From the NCBI GenBank assembly GCA_017512985.1, contig JAFWEJ010000008.1, positions 1 to 64,000 on the forward strand: a stretch of 64,000 bases of DNA, given 5' to 3'. The notes under the pieces were generated by a model, which searched no databases, was not told the origin of the DNA, and saw only the letters and a program-made list of their open reading frames with translations. The DNA is from Clostridia bacterium. Its GTDB lineage: Bacteria > Bacillota > Clostridia > Christensenellales > Aristaeellaceae. The translations under genes and the position numbers were made by a program. Within the stretch, counting starts at the first letter, position 1. Every line of letters starts with the position of its first letter. Of the stretch, positions 14,801 through 24,400 are shown one piece after another.

Positions 14801-15529
14801 ATGCATGAGTCACTTGTCCGGGGCCGGCTGTATGTGACAGTGGATATGCTGATCCTGACTGTGAAAGACGGGAAGCTGAACCTGCTCCTGTCCAGAAGGA
14901 AGGACGCTCCATACGCGGGAAGGTGGGCGCTGCCGGGCCGGTTTGTAGGCGTGGATGAATCCGCTGAAACCGCGGTCCGGAAACTGCTGAATGAGATGCT
15001 GCCGGTCAGGGACGCGTTTCTGGAACAGCTCTACACCTTTTCAGACGTAAACCGTGACCCGCGAGGCCGGGTCATTTCCACAGCATATCTGGTCATTATT
15101 CCGGGCCAAAAGCTGGACGCACTGCCGGAAGATACCAAAGAACTGTTCGGGCAGTTTGCGGTGACGGAAGAATCTGAGAGGCTTCGTCTGAACGGCGGGG
15201 ACGGAACTGTACTGATCGGCAGCGACCTGGCGTTTGACCATGGCCGGATCATTGAGACCGGCGTGCTCCGGCTTCAGGGCAAGATTGATTATACAGATGT
15301 GGGATTCCGGTTCCTGAACAACCTGAAAGCGTTTTCCCTGGGAGAACTGGAAACCGTGTTTGAGGCGGTGCTGGGAAAGAAACTGGATAGCAGCAATTTC
15401 CGCCGCTCCATTCTGAAAAGATATGAGGAAACCGGCAGGATGATCCTGACGGACCGGGAAGACAAGCAGAAAAGGGGACGGCCGGCTGCGCTTTACCAGC
15501 TGATTGAGAAAGAAGGGAAGAAACCATGA
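14801..15529 (+). CDS. nrtR: NrtR-type Nudix-related repressor of NAD metabolism
   Basis: The 242-residue protein joins an N-terminal Nudix-like domain (residues 8-150, with GRWALPGRFV) to a C-terminal winged helix ending RPAALYQLIEK. The Nudix box is degenerate: the REUXEE part reads RKLLNEM, so hydrolysis is unlikely. That architecture is the NrtR family, which in other bacteria binds ADP-ribose or NAD and represses NAD genes. The setting fits exactly: it is the first gene of an operon with nicotinamidase, NAD synthetase and nicotinate phosphoribosyltransferase. A palindromic operator pair lies around the promoter, so autoregulation is expected. The start at 14801 follows GGAGAGAGCAAG. It overlaps the next gene by 4 bases. 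Confidence 0.9.
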   Translation: MHESLVRGRLYVTVDMLILTVKDGKLNLLLSRRKDAPYAGRWALPGRFVGVDESAETAVRKLLNEMLPVRDAFLEQLYTFSDVNRDPRGRVISTAYLVIIPGQKLDALPEDTKELFGQFAVTEESERLRLNGGDGTVLIGSDLAFDHGRIIETGVLRLQGKIDYTDVGFRFLNNLKAFSLGELETVFEAVLGKKLDSSNFRRSILKRYEETGRMILTDREDKQKRGRPAALYQLIEKEGKKP

Positions 15530-16062
15530 CGGAGAAAATGATCCTGATTGCAGTGGACCTGCAGAACGACTTTATAGACGGCGCGCTCGGAACCAAAGAA
15601 GCGGAAGCGATTGTTCCCGCCGCGGCGGCGCGGATCAGGGAATGCCGGGAAGCCGGAGCGGACATTTTCGCGACCCTGGACACGCACGGCGAAGACTATA
15701 TGGAAACCCGGGAAGGAAAGCGGCTGCCGGTGCCCCACTGTATCAGGGGCACGGACGGCTGGCAGTTGAACCCGGTAATCCGGGAAGCGCTGGGGGACTG
15801 TACGCTGGTTGAGAAGCCCACTTTCGGCAGTGTCCGTCTGCCGGAACTGATCCGGGACCGGATCGGCGGGGCGGAACATGTGACGATCGAACTGCTGGGT
15901 TTGTGTACAGATATCTGCGTGGTTTCCAACGCGCTGCTGCTGAAGGCGGCGTTCCCGGAAGCTGACGTACAGGTCAGCGCCGCCTGCTGCGCGGGTGTAA
16001 CACCGGAAAAGCATAAAGCGGCGCTGGAAACCATGGCAAGCTGCCAGATCGATATTCTGTGA
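15526..16062 (+). CDS. pncA: Nicotinamidase (isochorismatase-like cysteine hydrolase)
   Basis: A 178-residue cysteine hydrolase that would convert nicotinamide to nicotinate and ammonia. The triad is visible as Asp11 (DLQNDF), Lys97 (VEKPTFGS) and Cys131 (CTDICVVS). The metal ligands are probably Asp52 and His54 (DTHGED) and His71. Length and motifs match small nicotinamidases. The ATG overlaps the nrtR stop (ATGA), and the nadE gene follows after 25 bases with its own AAAGGAGG site. Its operon context, feeding nicotinate to the phosphoribosyltransferase encoded two genes on, makes nicotinamide more likely than isochorismate as substrate. Confidence 0.88.
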   Translation: MTEKMILIAVDLQNDFIDGALGTKEAEAIVPAAAARIRECREAGADIFATLDTHGEDYMETREGKRLPVPHCIRGTDGWQLNPVIREALGDCTLVEKPTFGSVRLPELIRDRIGGAEHVTIELLGLCTDICVVSNALLLKAAFPEADVQVSAACCAGVTPEKHKAALETMASCQIDIL

Positions 16063-16087
16063 CGAACCGAAAAGGAGGATACAGGGC

Positions 16088-16861
16088 ATGGAAGAGTACA
16101 GATTTGACGCGGCGAAGGTCAGGGACCGGCTGGTGGAACTGATCCGGGAGACCGCAGGGAAGCAGGGATTCAGCCGGATTGTGATCGGTATCTCCGGCGG
16201 CAAGGATTCCACAGTGACAGCGGCACTGTGCGCGCGGGCACTGGGCAGGGAAAACGTCTACGGAGTGATGCTGCCAGACGGGGAACAGAAAGATATCAGC
16301 GACAGCCGGGCCGTGTGCGACGCGCTGGGCATCCGGTACAGAACGGTCAACATCGGCGCGATCCACCAGGCCCTGAAATCAGTGACTGACCAGAACGGGA
16401 TCACGGCAGAAGACGGAGAATTCCCCGTTCCTGCCAGCCGTGCTTCCGATATTAACGTCGGACCGCGCCTGCGGATGACGGTGCTGCGCTATATCGCGCA
16501 GGCACTGGATGCAAGGCTGGCCGGCACGGGCAACCTGAGCGAGGCAACAACCGGCTACTGTACGAAAGACGGGGATACTTCCTGCGACTTCGCGGTACTG
16601 GGGAAACTGACCAGCGTTGAGGTGGTACAGGTCGGACTGACGATGCCGGAACTGCCTGGGGAACTTGTGCAGAAAACGCCCAGCGACGGGCTGAGCGGCA
16701 AAAGCGACGAAGAAAACATGGGCCTGAAATACGCGGATATTCACCGGTATCTGAGAGAAGGAACCTGCGGTGATCCGCAGACTGATGGGAAGATCCGGAA
16801 ACGGGAAGCGGCCAATATGCATAAACGGCGGATGCCGCTGACACTGAACCCCTTTGAATGA
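16088..16861 (+). CDS. nadE: NH3-dependent NAD+ synthetase
   Basis: A 257-residue enzyme of the N-type ATP pyrophosphatase family that amidates nicotinate adenine dinucleotide to NAD+. The pyrophosphate loop SGGKDS is at residues 36-41. GTGNLSEATTGYCTKDGD near residue 140 is the conserved NAD synthetase segment, and ENMGLKYADIHRYL is typical near the C-terminus. There is no glutaminase domain, so ammonia is the nitrogen source. The start follows AAAGGAGG with good spacing. It is the third gene of the NrtR operon. An adenylyltransferase (nadD) is not in this operon and must lie elsewhere. Confidence 0.92.
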   Translation: MEEYRFDAAKVRDRLVELIRETAGKQGFSRIVIGISGGKDSTVTAALCARALGRENVYGVMLPDGEQKDISDSRAVCDALGIRYRTVNIGAIHQALKSVTDQNGITAEDGEFPVPASRASDINVGPRLRMTVLRYIAQALDARLAGTGNLSEATTGYCTKDGDTSCDFAVLGKLTSVEVVQVGLTMPELPGELVQKTPSDGLSGKSDEENMGLKYADIHRYLREGTCGDPQTDGKIRKREAANMHKRRMPLTLNPFE

Positions 16862-16879
16862 CGGAAGGAGCGCGGAACA

Positions 16880-18082
16880 ATGAGACTGGAACCGATCATC
16901 AATTCACTCCTGGACACGGATCTGTATAAATTCAACATGGACCAGGTGATTTTTCACAAGCACACAGACCTCAGCGGCGAATACTATTTCCGCTGCCGCA
17001 ACGAGGGCGTGGTATTCACGCAGGAAATGTATGATGAAATCAACGAACAGATTGATCACCTGTGCTCGCTGACCTTTACAAAAGACGAACTGGACTACCT
17101 GCGGTCCATCCGGTTCATCAAAAGCGACTATGTGGAGTTCCTGCGGCTGTGGAGACCGATCCGCGACTATGTGGAAACCCGGCTGACCGACGAAGGCAGG
17201 CTCAAGATTGTGGTCCGCGGGCCGCTGTTTTCCGCCATGCAGTTTGAAATCTACCTGCTGGAGATCGTCAACGAGGTCTATTTCCGGCTGAAATACGATT
17301 ATATGACCCTGCGGCGGGCGGCGGAGGAACGCCTGAACGAGAAGATCGAAGCCTTCCGGAACGGAAAATATACCTTCAGCTTTGCCGAGTTCGGATGCCG
17401 GCGGCGTCTTTCCCGGGAGTGGGAGGACGAGGTCGTACGGCGCCTGGCAACGGAGACGAAGAACTGCGTCGGCACTTCCAACGTGATGCTGGCAAAGAAA
17501 TACGGGCTCAAGCCTATTGGCACCTATGCGCATGAGTTTGTGCAGATGTACCAGGGCATTGATTCCATCCCGCTGGCCTATACCAACCATTATGCCCTGG
17601 AAGACTGGTATGATGAGTACCGCGGTGACAACGGAACCGCACTGACGGATACGGTGACGACGGATCTGTTCCTGCTGGACTTCAACCGGGCCATGGTCAA
17701 CAACTTCACCGGCGTACGCCACGACAGCGGAGATCCCTATGAATGGGGCGAGAAGATGATCGCGCATTACAAAAAGTACGATGCGGATCCGAAGACGAAG
17801 CTGCTGCTGTTCAGCGACAGCCTTGACTTTGACCGGGCGCAGGCGATCTATGAGCATTTCAGGGACCGGGCAAAGGTATCCTTCGGCATCGGGACTTTCT
17901 GTTCCAACGATACAAGCGAGGACGCTCTGAACATCGTGATCAAGCTGCAGACCGTGAACGGACGGGCCGTGGCGAAGCTGAGCGACTCCAAGGGCAAGGA
18001 AATGTGCAGGGACGAGGACTATCTGGAGTATCTGGAAAGGTCGGTACAATTCCGGCTGGAGAGGGAAAAGGACAAAAGATAA
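16880..18082 (+). CDS. pncB: Nicotinate phosphoribosyltransferase
   Basis: A 400-residue enzyme that joins nicotinate and phosphoribosyl pyrophosphate, the entry step of the Preiss-Handler pathway. Family marks are the start (INSLLDTDLYKFNMDQ), GTYAHEFVQM near residue 213 with the phosphorylated His of the family, and the GVRHDSGDPYEW motif near residue 275 that binds the pyrophosphate. The length is normal for the short PncB class. It is the last gene of the NrtR-controlled operon and is followed by a terminator at 18154-18187. The start at 16880 has a GGAAGGAG site. Confidence 0.92.
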   Translation: MRLEPIINSLLDTDLYKFNMDQVIFHKHTDLSGEYYFRCRNEGVVFTQEMYDEINEQIDHLCSLTFTKDELDYLRSIRFIKSDYVEFLRLWRPIRDYVETRLTDEGRLKIVVRGPLFSAMQFEIYLLEIVNEVYFRLKYDYMTLRRAAEERLNEKIEAFRNGKYTFSFAEFGCRRRLSREWEDEVVRRLATETKNCVGTSNVMLAKKYGLKPIGTYAHEFVQMYQGIDSIPLAYTNHYALEDWYDEYRGDNGTALTDTVTTDLFLLDFNRAMVNNFTGVRHDSGDPYEWGEKMIAHYKKYDADPKTKLLLFSDSLDFDRAQAIYEHFRDRAKVSFGIGTFCSNDTSEDALNIVIKLQTVNGRAVAKLSDSKGKEMCRDEDYLEYLERSVQFRLEREKDKR

Positions 18083-18153
18083 AAGGCAAGGTTTCCGTCC
18101 GGGAAAAGCGAAGCGGCCGCCAGTGGAAACGGAAACAGGGCAAAAGGAATCCG

Positions 18154-18187
18154 GAAGGCGTTGTCGGAGAATAACGCCTTCTTTTTT
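18154..18187 (+). terminator. Terminator of the NAD operon
   Basis: GAAGGCGTT pairs perfectly with AACGCCTTC over a 10-base loop and is followed by TTTTTT. The roughly 70 bases between the pncB stop and this hairpin hold nothing I recognise. Confidence 0.88.
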
Positions 18188-18232
18188 ATCCGGGGATGAA
18201 AAATAAGAGTGGATAAATTTCCCAGTTGTACG

Positions 18233-18261
18233 TTCAAATTTTCCGGAATATGTGGTATCAT
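18233..18261 (+). promoter_or_regulatory. Promoter of the ABC transporter pair
   Basis: TTCAAA (18233-18238), 17 bases, TATCAT (18256-18261) with a TGG extension. The leader to the ATG at 18315 is about 45 nt. Confidence 0.6.
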
Positions 18262-18314
18262 CAGAACTGTCAGAAAGAAAAAGGGAAGGCGGCGGAACCG
18301 CCGGAGGAGGACCC

Positions 18315-19052
18315 ATGATCGACATTAAGAATGTGACGAAGACTTACGCCAAGAACAAGAAAAAGGCCGTGGACGACCTGACGCTCCATGTGGAGGGCGG
18401 GGAACTGTTCGGCTTTATCGGCCCGAACGGCGCCGGCAAAACCACCACGATCAAGCTGATGACCGGCGTGCTGAATCCGGACGAAGGCGAGATCACCATG
18501 GCGGGGCACCGGATGGCCGAGGACCGCCTGGAAGCCCAGCGGCTGATCGGTTTTGTGCCGGACGGAAACGACCTGTATGACCGCCTGACCGGCATGGAAT
18601 ACCTGAACTTCATGGCGGACGTGTACCAGGTGGACGCTGCCCGGCGGAAGGCGCACATTGAGAAGTACCTGAACATCTTTGAGCTGGAAGACGCGATCAA
18701 CAGCCAGGTGCGCACTTATTCCAAGGGTATGAAGCAGAAGCTGGTTGTGATCGGCGCGCTGATCCACAATCCGCCGATCTGGATCCTGGACGAGCCGCTG
18801 GGCGGACTGGACCCCCGCGCGGCTCACCTGCTGAAAGAAGAGATGATCCGGCACTGCAACGAGGGGAACACGGTATTCTTCTCCACCCATGTGCTGGAAG
18901 TTGCCGAAAAACTGTGCACCCGCATCGGTGTGATCGATCACGGCACGCTGCGGGCCCAGGGCACGCTGGAAGAACTGCGCTCCGGTGAGAAGGGCGCCAG
19001 CCTGGAAGAACTGTTCCTGCAGCTGACCAACGACGGAGGCGAAGAAGCATGA
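18315..19052 (+). CDS. ABC transporter ATP-binding protein
   Basis: The 245-residue ATPase of an ABC-2 type exporter. Walker A is GPNGAGKT (residues 36-43), the signature is YSKGMKQKL, and Walker B is ILDEPLGGLDP. The Q-loop and H-loop (FFSTHVLE) are in place. The start at 18315 follows GGAGGAGG by 4 bases; the upstream in-frame extension to 18252 has no support. Its stop overlaps the start of the permease gene by 4 bases. The substrate is unknown. Confidence 0.88.
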   Translation: MIDIKNVTKTYAKNKKKAVDDLTLHVEGGELFGFIGPNGAGKTTTIKLMTGVLNPDEGEITMAGHRMAEDRLEAQRLIGFVPDGNDLYDRLTGMEYLNFMADVYQVDAARRKAHIEKYLNIFELEDAINSQVRTYSKGMKQKLVVIGALIHNPPIWILDEPLGGLDPRAAHLLKEEMIRHCNEGNTVFFSTHVLEVAEKLCTRIGVIDHGTLRAQGTLEELRSGEKGASLEELFLQLTNDGGEEA

Positions 19053-20716
19053 CGGGATTCAAAGCATTGCTGCGGCTGCAGCTGCTGTCCCGGTTCGCGG
19101 ACTTTAAACCGCGGAACCTGAAGACGGCGCTGAAGGAGAAAAAAGGCCGCACCATCGGAATGTTTATCGCCATCCTGTTCCTGGTGGTTTATCTCGGCGT
19201 GATCCTCTATATCGTTGAAACCAAAATGCTGGATTTCATGATTGCTCTGGGCACGCCTGAGATGCTGATCACCATGGCGGTCATGCTGACCACGGCGGGT
19301 ACACTGATCCTGTCCTTCTTCTTTACGCTCAGCGCATTGTACCTGGGCCGGGACGCCGCTTACCTGGCGGCGCTGCCCCTGAAACCGCGGACGATCCTGA
19401 GCGCGAAGCTTGTGCAGGTATGGATTTCCGAGACGCTTATTGACGCAGTTATCCTGCTGCCTGCCTGCATCCTGTACGCCGTGAAGGTCGGCGTCGATCC
19501 CGGGTTCTATCTGCGGATGATTGCAGCCTGGCTTCTGATCGCCCTGATGCCGATCTGCGTGATCGCATTTGTATCGAGCCTGCTGATCCGGCTGAGCGCC
19601 CTGTGGAAGCACCGTGAAGTCCTGCTGACCGTGAGCGGCATTGCGCTGATGGTCGGCTATATGTTCCTGATGATGAACCTGGGCGGCATCACGGGCGATA
19701 CCGCGGACGGCGGAGAGATGATCCGGCAGCTGGTGGAGAGCAGCAGCGCCCGCATCGGCGCAATGACGAAGATGTTCCCGCCGGCAGCCTGGGCCGCGAA
19801 CGGCATACTGGGCCAGAATTACGGTATGTTTATCGTATGGATCCTGATCTCCCTGGCTGCGCCGGTGATTACGGTATGGCTCCTTGGCTACAGCTACCGG
19901 AAGCTGTCCATGCTGCAGACTGAGACACCCGGCGGCAGCAAGAAGAAGCTGACCGGCAGGGAATCCTTTGCCGCCGGAACCCAGCTGAAGGCCTGCTGCC
20001 TGCGTGAGCTCAGGACAATCCTGCGGGTGCCGAGCTACGCGACGAACATCCTTCCGGTATGCTTCATGCCCCTGCTGATGGTGATCATGATCGTTATCGT
20101 GGGCGGCAGGAGCGCCGGCGAGAACGGCGAAGGCTTCAAAATGATCTTCCAGAACCTGAATCCCGTAATCGTCATGGGCATTCTGGCCGCGGTCATGGCC
20201 TATATGAGCGGCATGAACCCGGCGCTGTCCACCGCGGTGACGCGGGAAGGCAAAGGCCACGACTTTATGACCGCGCTGCCGGTTTCCGTACACACCTTTG
20301 TCACCGCGAAGTTTATTGTGGGATTTGCCATGAGCATGTTCGGCATCATCGCAGCGGCTGTCGCACTGGCAATCTATTTCCAGGACTTTGTGCTTCCCAT
20401 CATCCTTGCCTGCGTGCTGTGCCTGCTGTTCAGCTTTGCAAACGCCGCGCTGGCGCTGAGCCGGGACGTCAAGAAGCCGCGCCTGGACTGGGTTACAGAA
20501 CAGGAAGCTGTAAAGCAGAACTTCGGCGTTCTGATCTCGATGCTGATCTCCTGGGTCATCCTCGGCCTGCTGGCCCTGCTGACCTACTTCCTCGTCAAAT
20601 GGGGACTGGAGATGGTGCCGGTGTTCCTGATCCTGGCTGCGATCCTGGCCGTGCTGTGCTTCGGGGCATACATGATCCTGAGGAAGACCACAGAGAAATA
20701 CTACTGCGCGGGATAA
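19049..20716 (+). CDS. ABC-2 type permease
   Basis: A 555-residue membrane protein with about 12 hydrophobic segments, of the type encoded beside ABC-2 ATPases in Clostridia. The N-terminus (FKALLRLQLLSRF, then NLKTALKEKKGRT) is cytoplasmic. The first helices form the FLVVYLGVILYI and LILSFFFTLSALYL segments, and DAAYLAALPLKPRTIL is a typical loop. It is translationally coupled to the upstream ATPase (ATGA overlap) and followed by a terminator, so the pair forms one exporter. Fused or duplicated six-helix halves would explain its length. What is exported cannot be told. Confidence 0.78.
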   Translation: MTGFKALLRLQLLSRFADFKPRNLKTALKEKKGRTIGMFIAILFLVVYLGVILYIVETKMLDFMIALGTPEMLITMAVMLTTAGTLILSFFFTLSALYLGRDAAYLAALPLKPRTILSAKLVQVWISETLIDAVILLPACILYAVKVGVDPGFYLRMIAAWLLIALMPICVIAFVSSLLIRLSALWKHREVLLTVSGIALMVGYMFLMMNLGGITGDTADGGEMIRQLVESSSARIGAMTKMFPPAAWAANGILGQNYGMFIVWILISLAAPVITVWLLGYSYRKLSMLQTETPGGSKKKLTGRESFAAGTQLKACCLRELRTILRVPSYATNILPVCFMPLLMVIMIVIVGGRSAGENGEGFKMIFQNLNPVIVMGILAAVMAYMSGMNPALSTAVTREGKGHDFMTALPVSVHTFVTAKFIVGFAMSMFGIIAAAVALAIYFQDFVLPIILACVLCLLFSFANAALALSRDVKKPRLDWVTEQEAVKQNFGVLISMLISWVILGLLALLTYFLVKWGLEMVPVFLILAAILAVLCFGAYMILRKTTEKYYCAG

Positions 20717-20724
20717 GCGCGGAG

Positions 20725-20748
20725 AAAGAGGCTTCGGCCTCTTTTTTC
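20725..20748 (+). terminator. Terminator after the ABC permease gene
   Basis: AAAGAGGC pairs with GCCTCTTT over a TTCG tetraloop and runs into TTTTTTC. It begins 8 bases after the stop. Confidence 0.88.
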
Positions 20749-20762
20749 GTTTATCCGCAGAT

Positions 20763-20792
20763 TTGACATAAAAACGGAGAAAAATATATAAT
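20763..20792 (+). promoter_or_regulatory. Promoter of the small lipoprotein gene
   Basis: TTGACA (20763-20768), 18 bases, TATAAT (20787-20792). Both hexamers match consensus perfectly. Confidence 0.8.
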
Positions 20793-20824
20793 TAAACAAA
20801 AAACAACCGGAAGGGAAAACCAAT

Positions 20825-21301
20825 ATGAAAAAGAGCCTTGCTCTGCTGACCTGTATCATGCTGCTGTTCGGCTGCGCTGCGGCTGATCAGGCAGTTGTAC
20901 TGCCGGACAGCCGGTATGTGATCGACATTCCGGACGGAATGAAGTACAGCAAACCACAGAACGGTGACGACGGAATCCATGCGTATTATTCCGATACGCT
21001 TGAGATGGACTTCCTTTCCTATCCGATGGAAGACACGGCTGCGCCCGATCCGGCGGAAAGCCTGCAGGACAGGGCGAAGAAGCTGGCAGCGGACGGACTG
21101 GAGGTTGAACTGCGCCGGATAAACGGTATTGACACAATTGTTTACCGGATTACTGATGAGACGGACGATACGCCGGGCATCGGCTATGTGCTGGAAGACG
21201 GCGGTACGGTCATTGAAGTGATTTTCTGGTTCGCGACGGAGGAAGCGGCGAATATGACAAGAACCATTATGGAATCAATCAGGGAGACATCGGATCCCTG
21301 A
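20825..21301 (+). CDS. Small lipoprotein or secreted protein of unknown function
   Basis: The 158-residue product starts MKKSLALLTCIMLLFGCAAA. LLFGC fits a lipobox with Cys17, so lipid anchoring is likely. The mature domain (YVIDIPDGMKYS near residue 37, then a central helix and a C-terminal strand-helix ending EAANMTRTIMESI) resembles the PsbP/DcrB-like fold seen in many clostridial lipoproteins. No enzyme motif is visible. A consensus promoter stands upstream and a terminator follows, so it is a single-gene unit. The lipoprotein at 60005 may share the same fold. Confidence 0.65.
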   Translation: MKKSLALLTCIMLLFGCAAADQAVVLPDSRYVIDIPDGMKYSKPQNGDDGIHAYYSDTLEMDFLSYPMEDTAAPDPAESLQDRAKKLAADGLEVELRRINGIDTIVYRITDETDDTPGIGYVLEDGGTVIEVIFWFATEEAANMTRTIMESIRETSDP

Positions 21302-21331
21302 GTTCAGGAAAAAGAGAATACCCGTATGACC

Positions 21332-21365
21332 GCGGCTCTCCGGCTGAGGAGGGTCGCTTTTTTTC
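21332..21365 (+). terminator. Terminator after the small lipoprotein gene
   Basis: GCGGCTCTCC and GGAGGGTCGC form a 10-bp stem with two G-U pairs around a 6-base loop, followed by a T-rich run. Confidence 0.8.
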
Positions 21366-21377
21366 ATGGCCTGATTA

Positions 21378-21386
21378 TGGTATAAT
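21378..21386 (+). promoter_or_regulatory. Extended -10 promoter of dnaE
   Basis: TGG TATAAT (21378-21386). The -35 region would fall in the T-run of the preceding terminator. The leader to 21432 is about 40 nt. Confidence 0.55.
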
Positions 21387-21431
21387 ACAAACTGGATTTA
21401 TATGCGGGCGGTTTCGGCCGCCGGGGGGATT

Positions 21432-24400
21432 ATGAGCTTTACGCATCTTCATCTGCACACGGAATACAGCCTGCTGGACGGCGCCTGCCGGATCAGTTCA
21501 CTGGTGAACAGGCTGAAAGAGCTGGGCATGGATTCGTGCGCTGTTACGGATCACGGCGTGCTGTACGGCGCGATCGATTTCTATTCCGCAATGAAGGACG
21601 CCGGAATCAAACCGATCATCGGCTGTGAGGCGTATGTCTGCCGGGACCGGACGGACAAATCCCTGACCGGGCGGGAAAACAGCCACCTGATCCTGCTGTG
21701 CGAGAACAACACAGGCTACAAAAACCTGATGTACCTGATCAGCGAAGGATTCCTGACAGGGTATTATTACCGGCCGCGGATCGACTATAACCTGATCCGG
21801 GAGCATCATGAAGGCCTGATCTGCCTGAGCGCGTGCCTGAGCGGCGACCTGCCGAAGATGCTGCTGAACGGACAGGATGAAAGCGCGCACGCCTATGTGC
21901 GGGAAATGCAGGATATTTTCGGCGAGAACAACTTCTATATTGAGATCATGGACCACAACCTGCGGGAGGAGAAGACCGTGCTGCCGCGGCTGATTGCCCT
22001 GGCGCGGGAAATGAACGTTCCGCTGGTCGCGACGAACGACTGCCATTACCTGGAGAAGAAGGACGCGCCTGCCCAGGAAGTGCTCATGTGTATCCAGACC
22101 GGCAAGACGCTGGCGGATGAGCAGCGTATGCGCATGGAGACCGAAGAACTCTATGTGAAGAGCGAAGAGGAAATGAGGGAGATCTTCCGGCAGGTGCCGG
22201 ACGCTGTTGACCGGACGCAGGAGATCGCGGAGCGGTGCAATGTCGAGTTTGAATTCGGCAAGACCCAGCTGCCGCACTATCCCGTGCCGGAAGGAGAGAC
22301 CGCCCGGAGCATGCTGCGCCGCCTGTGCGGAGAAGGCATGAGAAAGCTGTATCCGGACGCGAAGGAAGGGGACGAGCCCTATAAGCGGCTGGAGTATGAA
22401 CTTTCCACAATCGAGAAGATGGGCTATGTGGACTATTTCCTGATCGTGTGGGATTTTATCCATTACGCAAAGTCCAACGGCATCATGGTCGGGCCGGGCC
22501 GCGGCAGCGGCGCGGGTTCCATTGTCGCCTATACGCTGGGCATCACCATGCTGGACCCGCTGAAATACCAGCTGCTGTTCGAGCGTTTCCTGAACCCGGA
22601 ACGCGTGAGCATGCCCGATATTGACGTGGACTTCTGCTATGAACGGCGGCAGGAGGTCATTGACTATGTCGCGCGGAAATACGGATCGGACCATGTGAGC
22701 CAGATCATTACCTTCGGAACGATGGCGGCAAAGGGCGTCGTGCGGGATGTCGGCCGGGTGCTCGGCATGAGCTACCAGGATACGGACGCGGTGGCCAAGG
22801 CGATCCCGTTTGACCTGGGCATGACGCTGAGCAAAGCGCTGAAAATTTCCCCGATGCTGCGGGAGATGTACGATAACGAACCGAAGGTCAGGGAACTGAT
22901 CGACACGGCAATGACGCTGGAAGGCATGCCGCGGCACGCTTCCACGCATGCTGCCGGCGTACTAATCACCGGCAGGCCGGTGGTTGAGTTCGTGCCGCTG
23001 CAGCGCAACGACGAGGTGATCACCACCCAGTATCCCATGGGCACGATCGAGCGGCTGGGCCTGCTGAAAATGGACTTCCTCGGCCTGCGGACGCTGACGG
23101 TGATCCGGGACACGCTGGATATGATGCGCGAATCCGGAACGGACATGAAGCCGGAGGATATCCCGCTGGACGACCCGGAGGTCTATGAGATGATCAGCCG
23201 GGGCGATACGGACGGCGTGTTCCAGATGGAAGGCGCGGGCATGACCGGCTTCCTGACAAATATGAAACCAAGCTGCTTTGAAGACATCATCGCGGCGATT
23301 TCCCTCTACCGCCCGGGCCCGATGGATTCCATTCCGCGGTACATTGCAGGGAAAGCGGACCCTTCAAGCGTTAAATACAAGACGGAGAAACTGCGGCCGA
23401 TCCTGGACGTGACCTACGGGTGCATGGTGTACCAGGAGCAGGTCATGCAGATCGTACGCGACCTGGCCGGATACAGTTACGGCCGGAGCGACCTGGTGCG
23501 CCGCGCCATGGCGAAGAAAAAGCACAAGGTCATGGAGGATGAGCGGAAGACCTTTGTTCACGGCATGACGGACGAGAACGGCAACGTGACCGTGCCCGGC
23601 TGCGTGCGCAACGGCGTGCCGGAAAATGTGGCGAACGAGATCTATGACGAGATGATCGCTTTCGCGAGCTACGCCTTTAACAAATCCCACGCGGCGGCAT
23701 ACGGTGTAGTGGCCATGCAGACGGCCTGGCTGAAGCGTTATTATCCGGTGCAGTTCATGGCGGCGATGCTGAACAGCGTGTACGGAAACACCGGCAAGAT
23801 TGCTGGATATATCCAGTACTGCCGCGGCAGGGACATTTCCGTGCTGCCGCCGAACGTGAACCGCAGCCGCTGGAAGTTCACCGTGGATACGGATGAGCGC
23901 GGGAAAGCAGCGATCCTGTTCGGACTGGGCGCGATCAAAAGCGTCGGCGAGAACGCGGTGGCAGCGATCATCCGTGAGCGGGAGAATGCCGGCCCGTTCC
24001 GGGATATCTTTGACTTCTGCCGGCGGATTGACACCACGGACTGCAACAAGCGCGTGACGGAGAGCCTGATCAAGGCGGGCGCCTTCGACGGACTGGGCGC
24101 GAACCGGCCCCAGATGCTGGCGGTATACGAGGCGGCCATGGATGCCAACCAGGCGCAGAAAAAGAAGAACGTTTCCGGGCAGGTCAGCCTGTTTGACATG
24201 TTCGGCGGCGGGGAAGCGAAACCGCTGTTTGAAGCGGAACTGAAACTGCCCGATCTTCCGGACTGCCCGGCCAGGGTGAAACTGAATATGGAAAAGGACG
24301 CGTCCGGCGTGTATATGACCGGCCATCCGCTGGACGACTACCGGGAAACGCTGAAAAAACTGTCATTTACAACGGCGGAGATCACCGAACCGGACGAGGA

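Noticed and set aside
18938-20293. A 451-codon open frame on the minus strand
   Set aside because: It is antisense to the ABC permease and has the same shadow composition.
21498-22949. A 483-codon open frame on the minus strand inside dnaE
   Set aside because: It is antisense to clear DnaE motifs, is rich in His, Gln and Arg as expected from the complement of GC-rich codons, and has no family resemblance.
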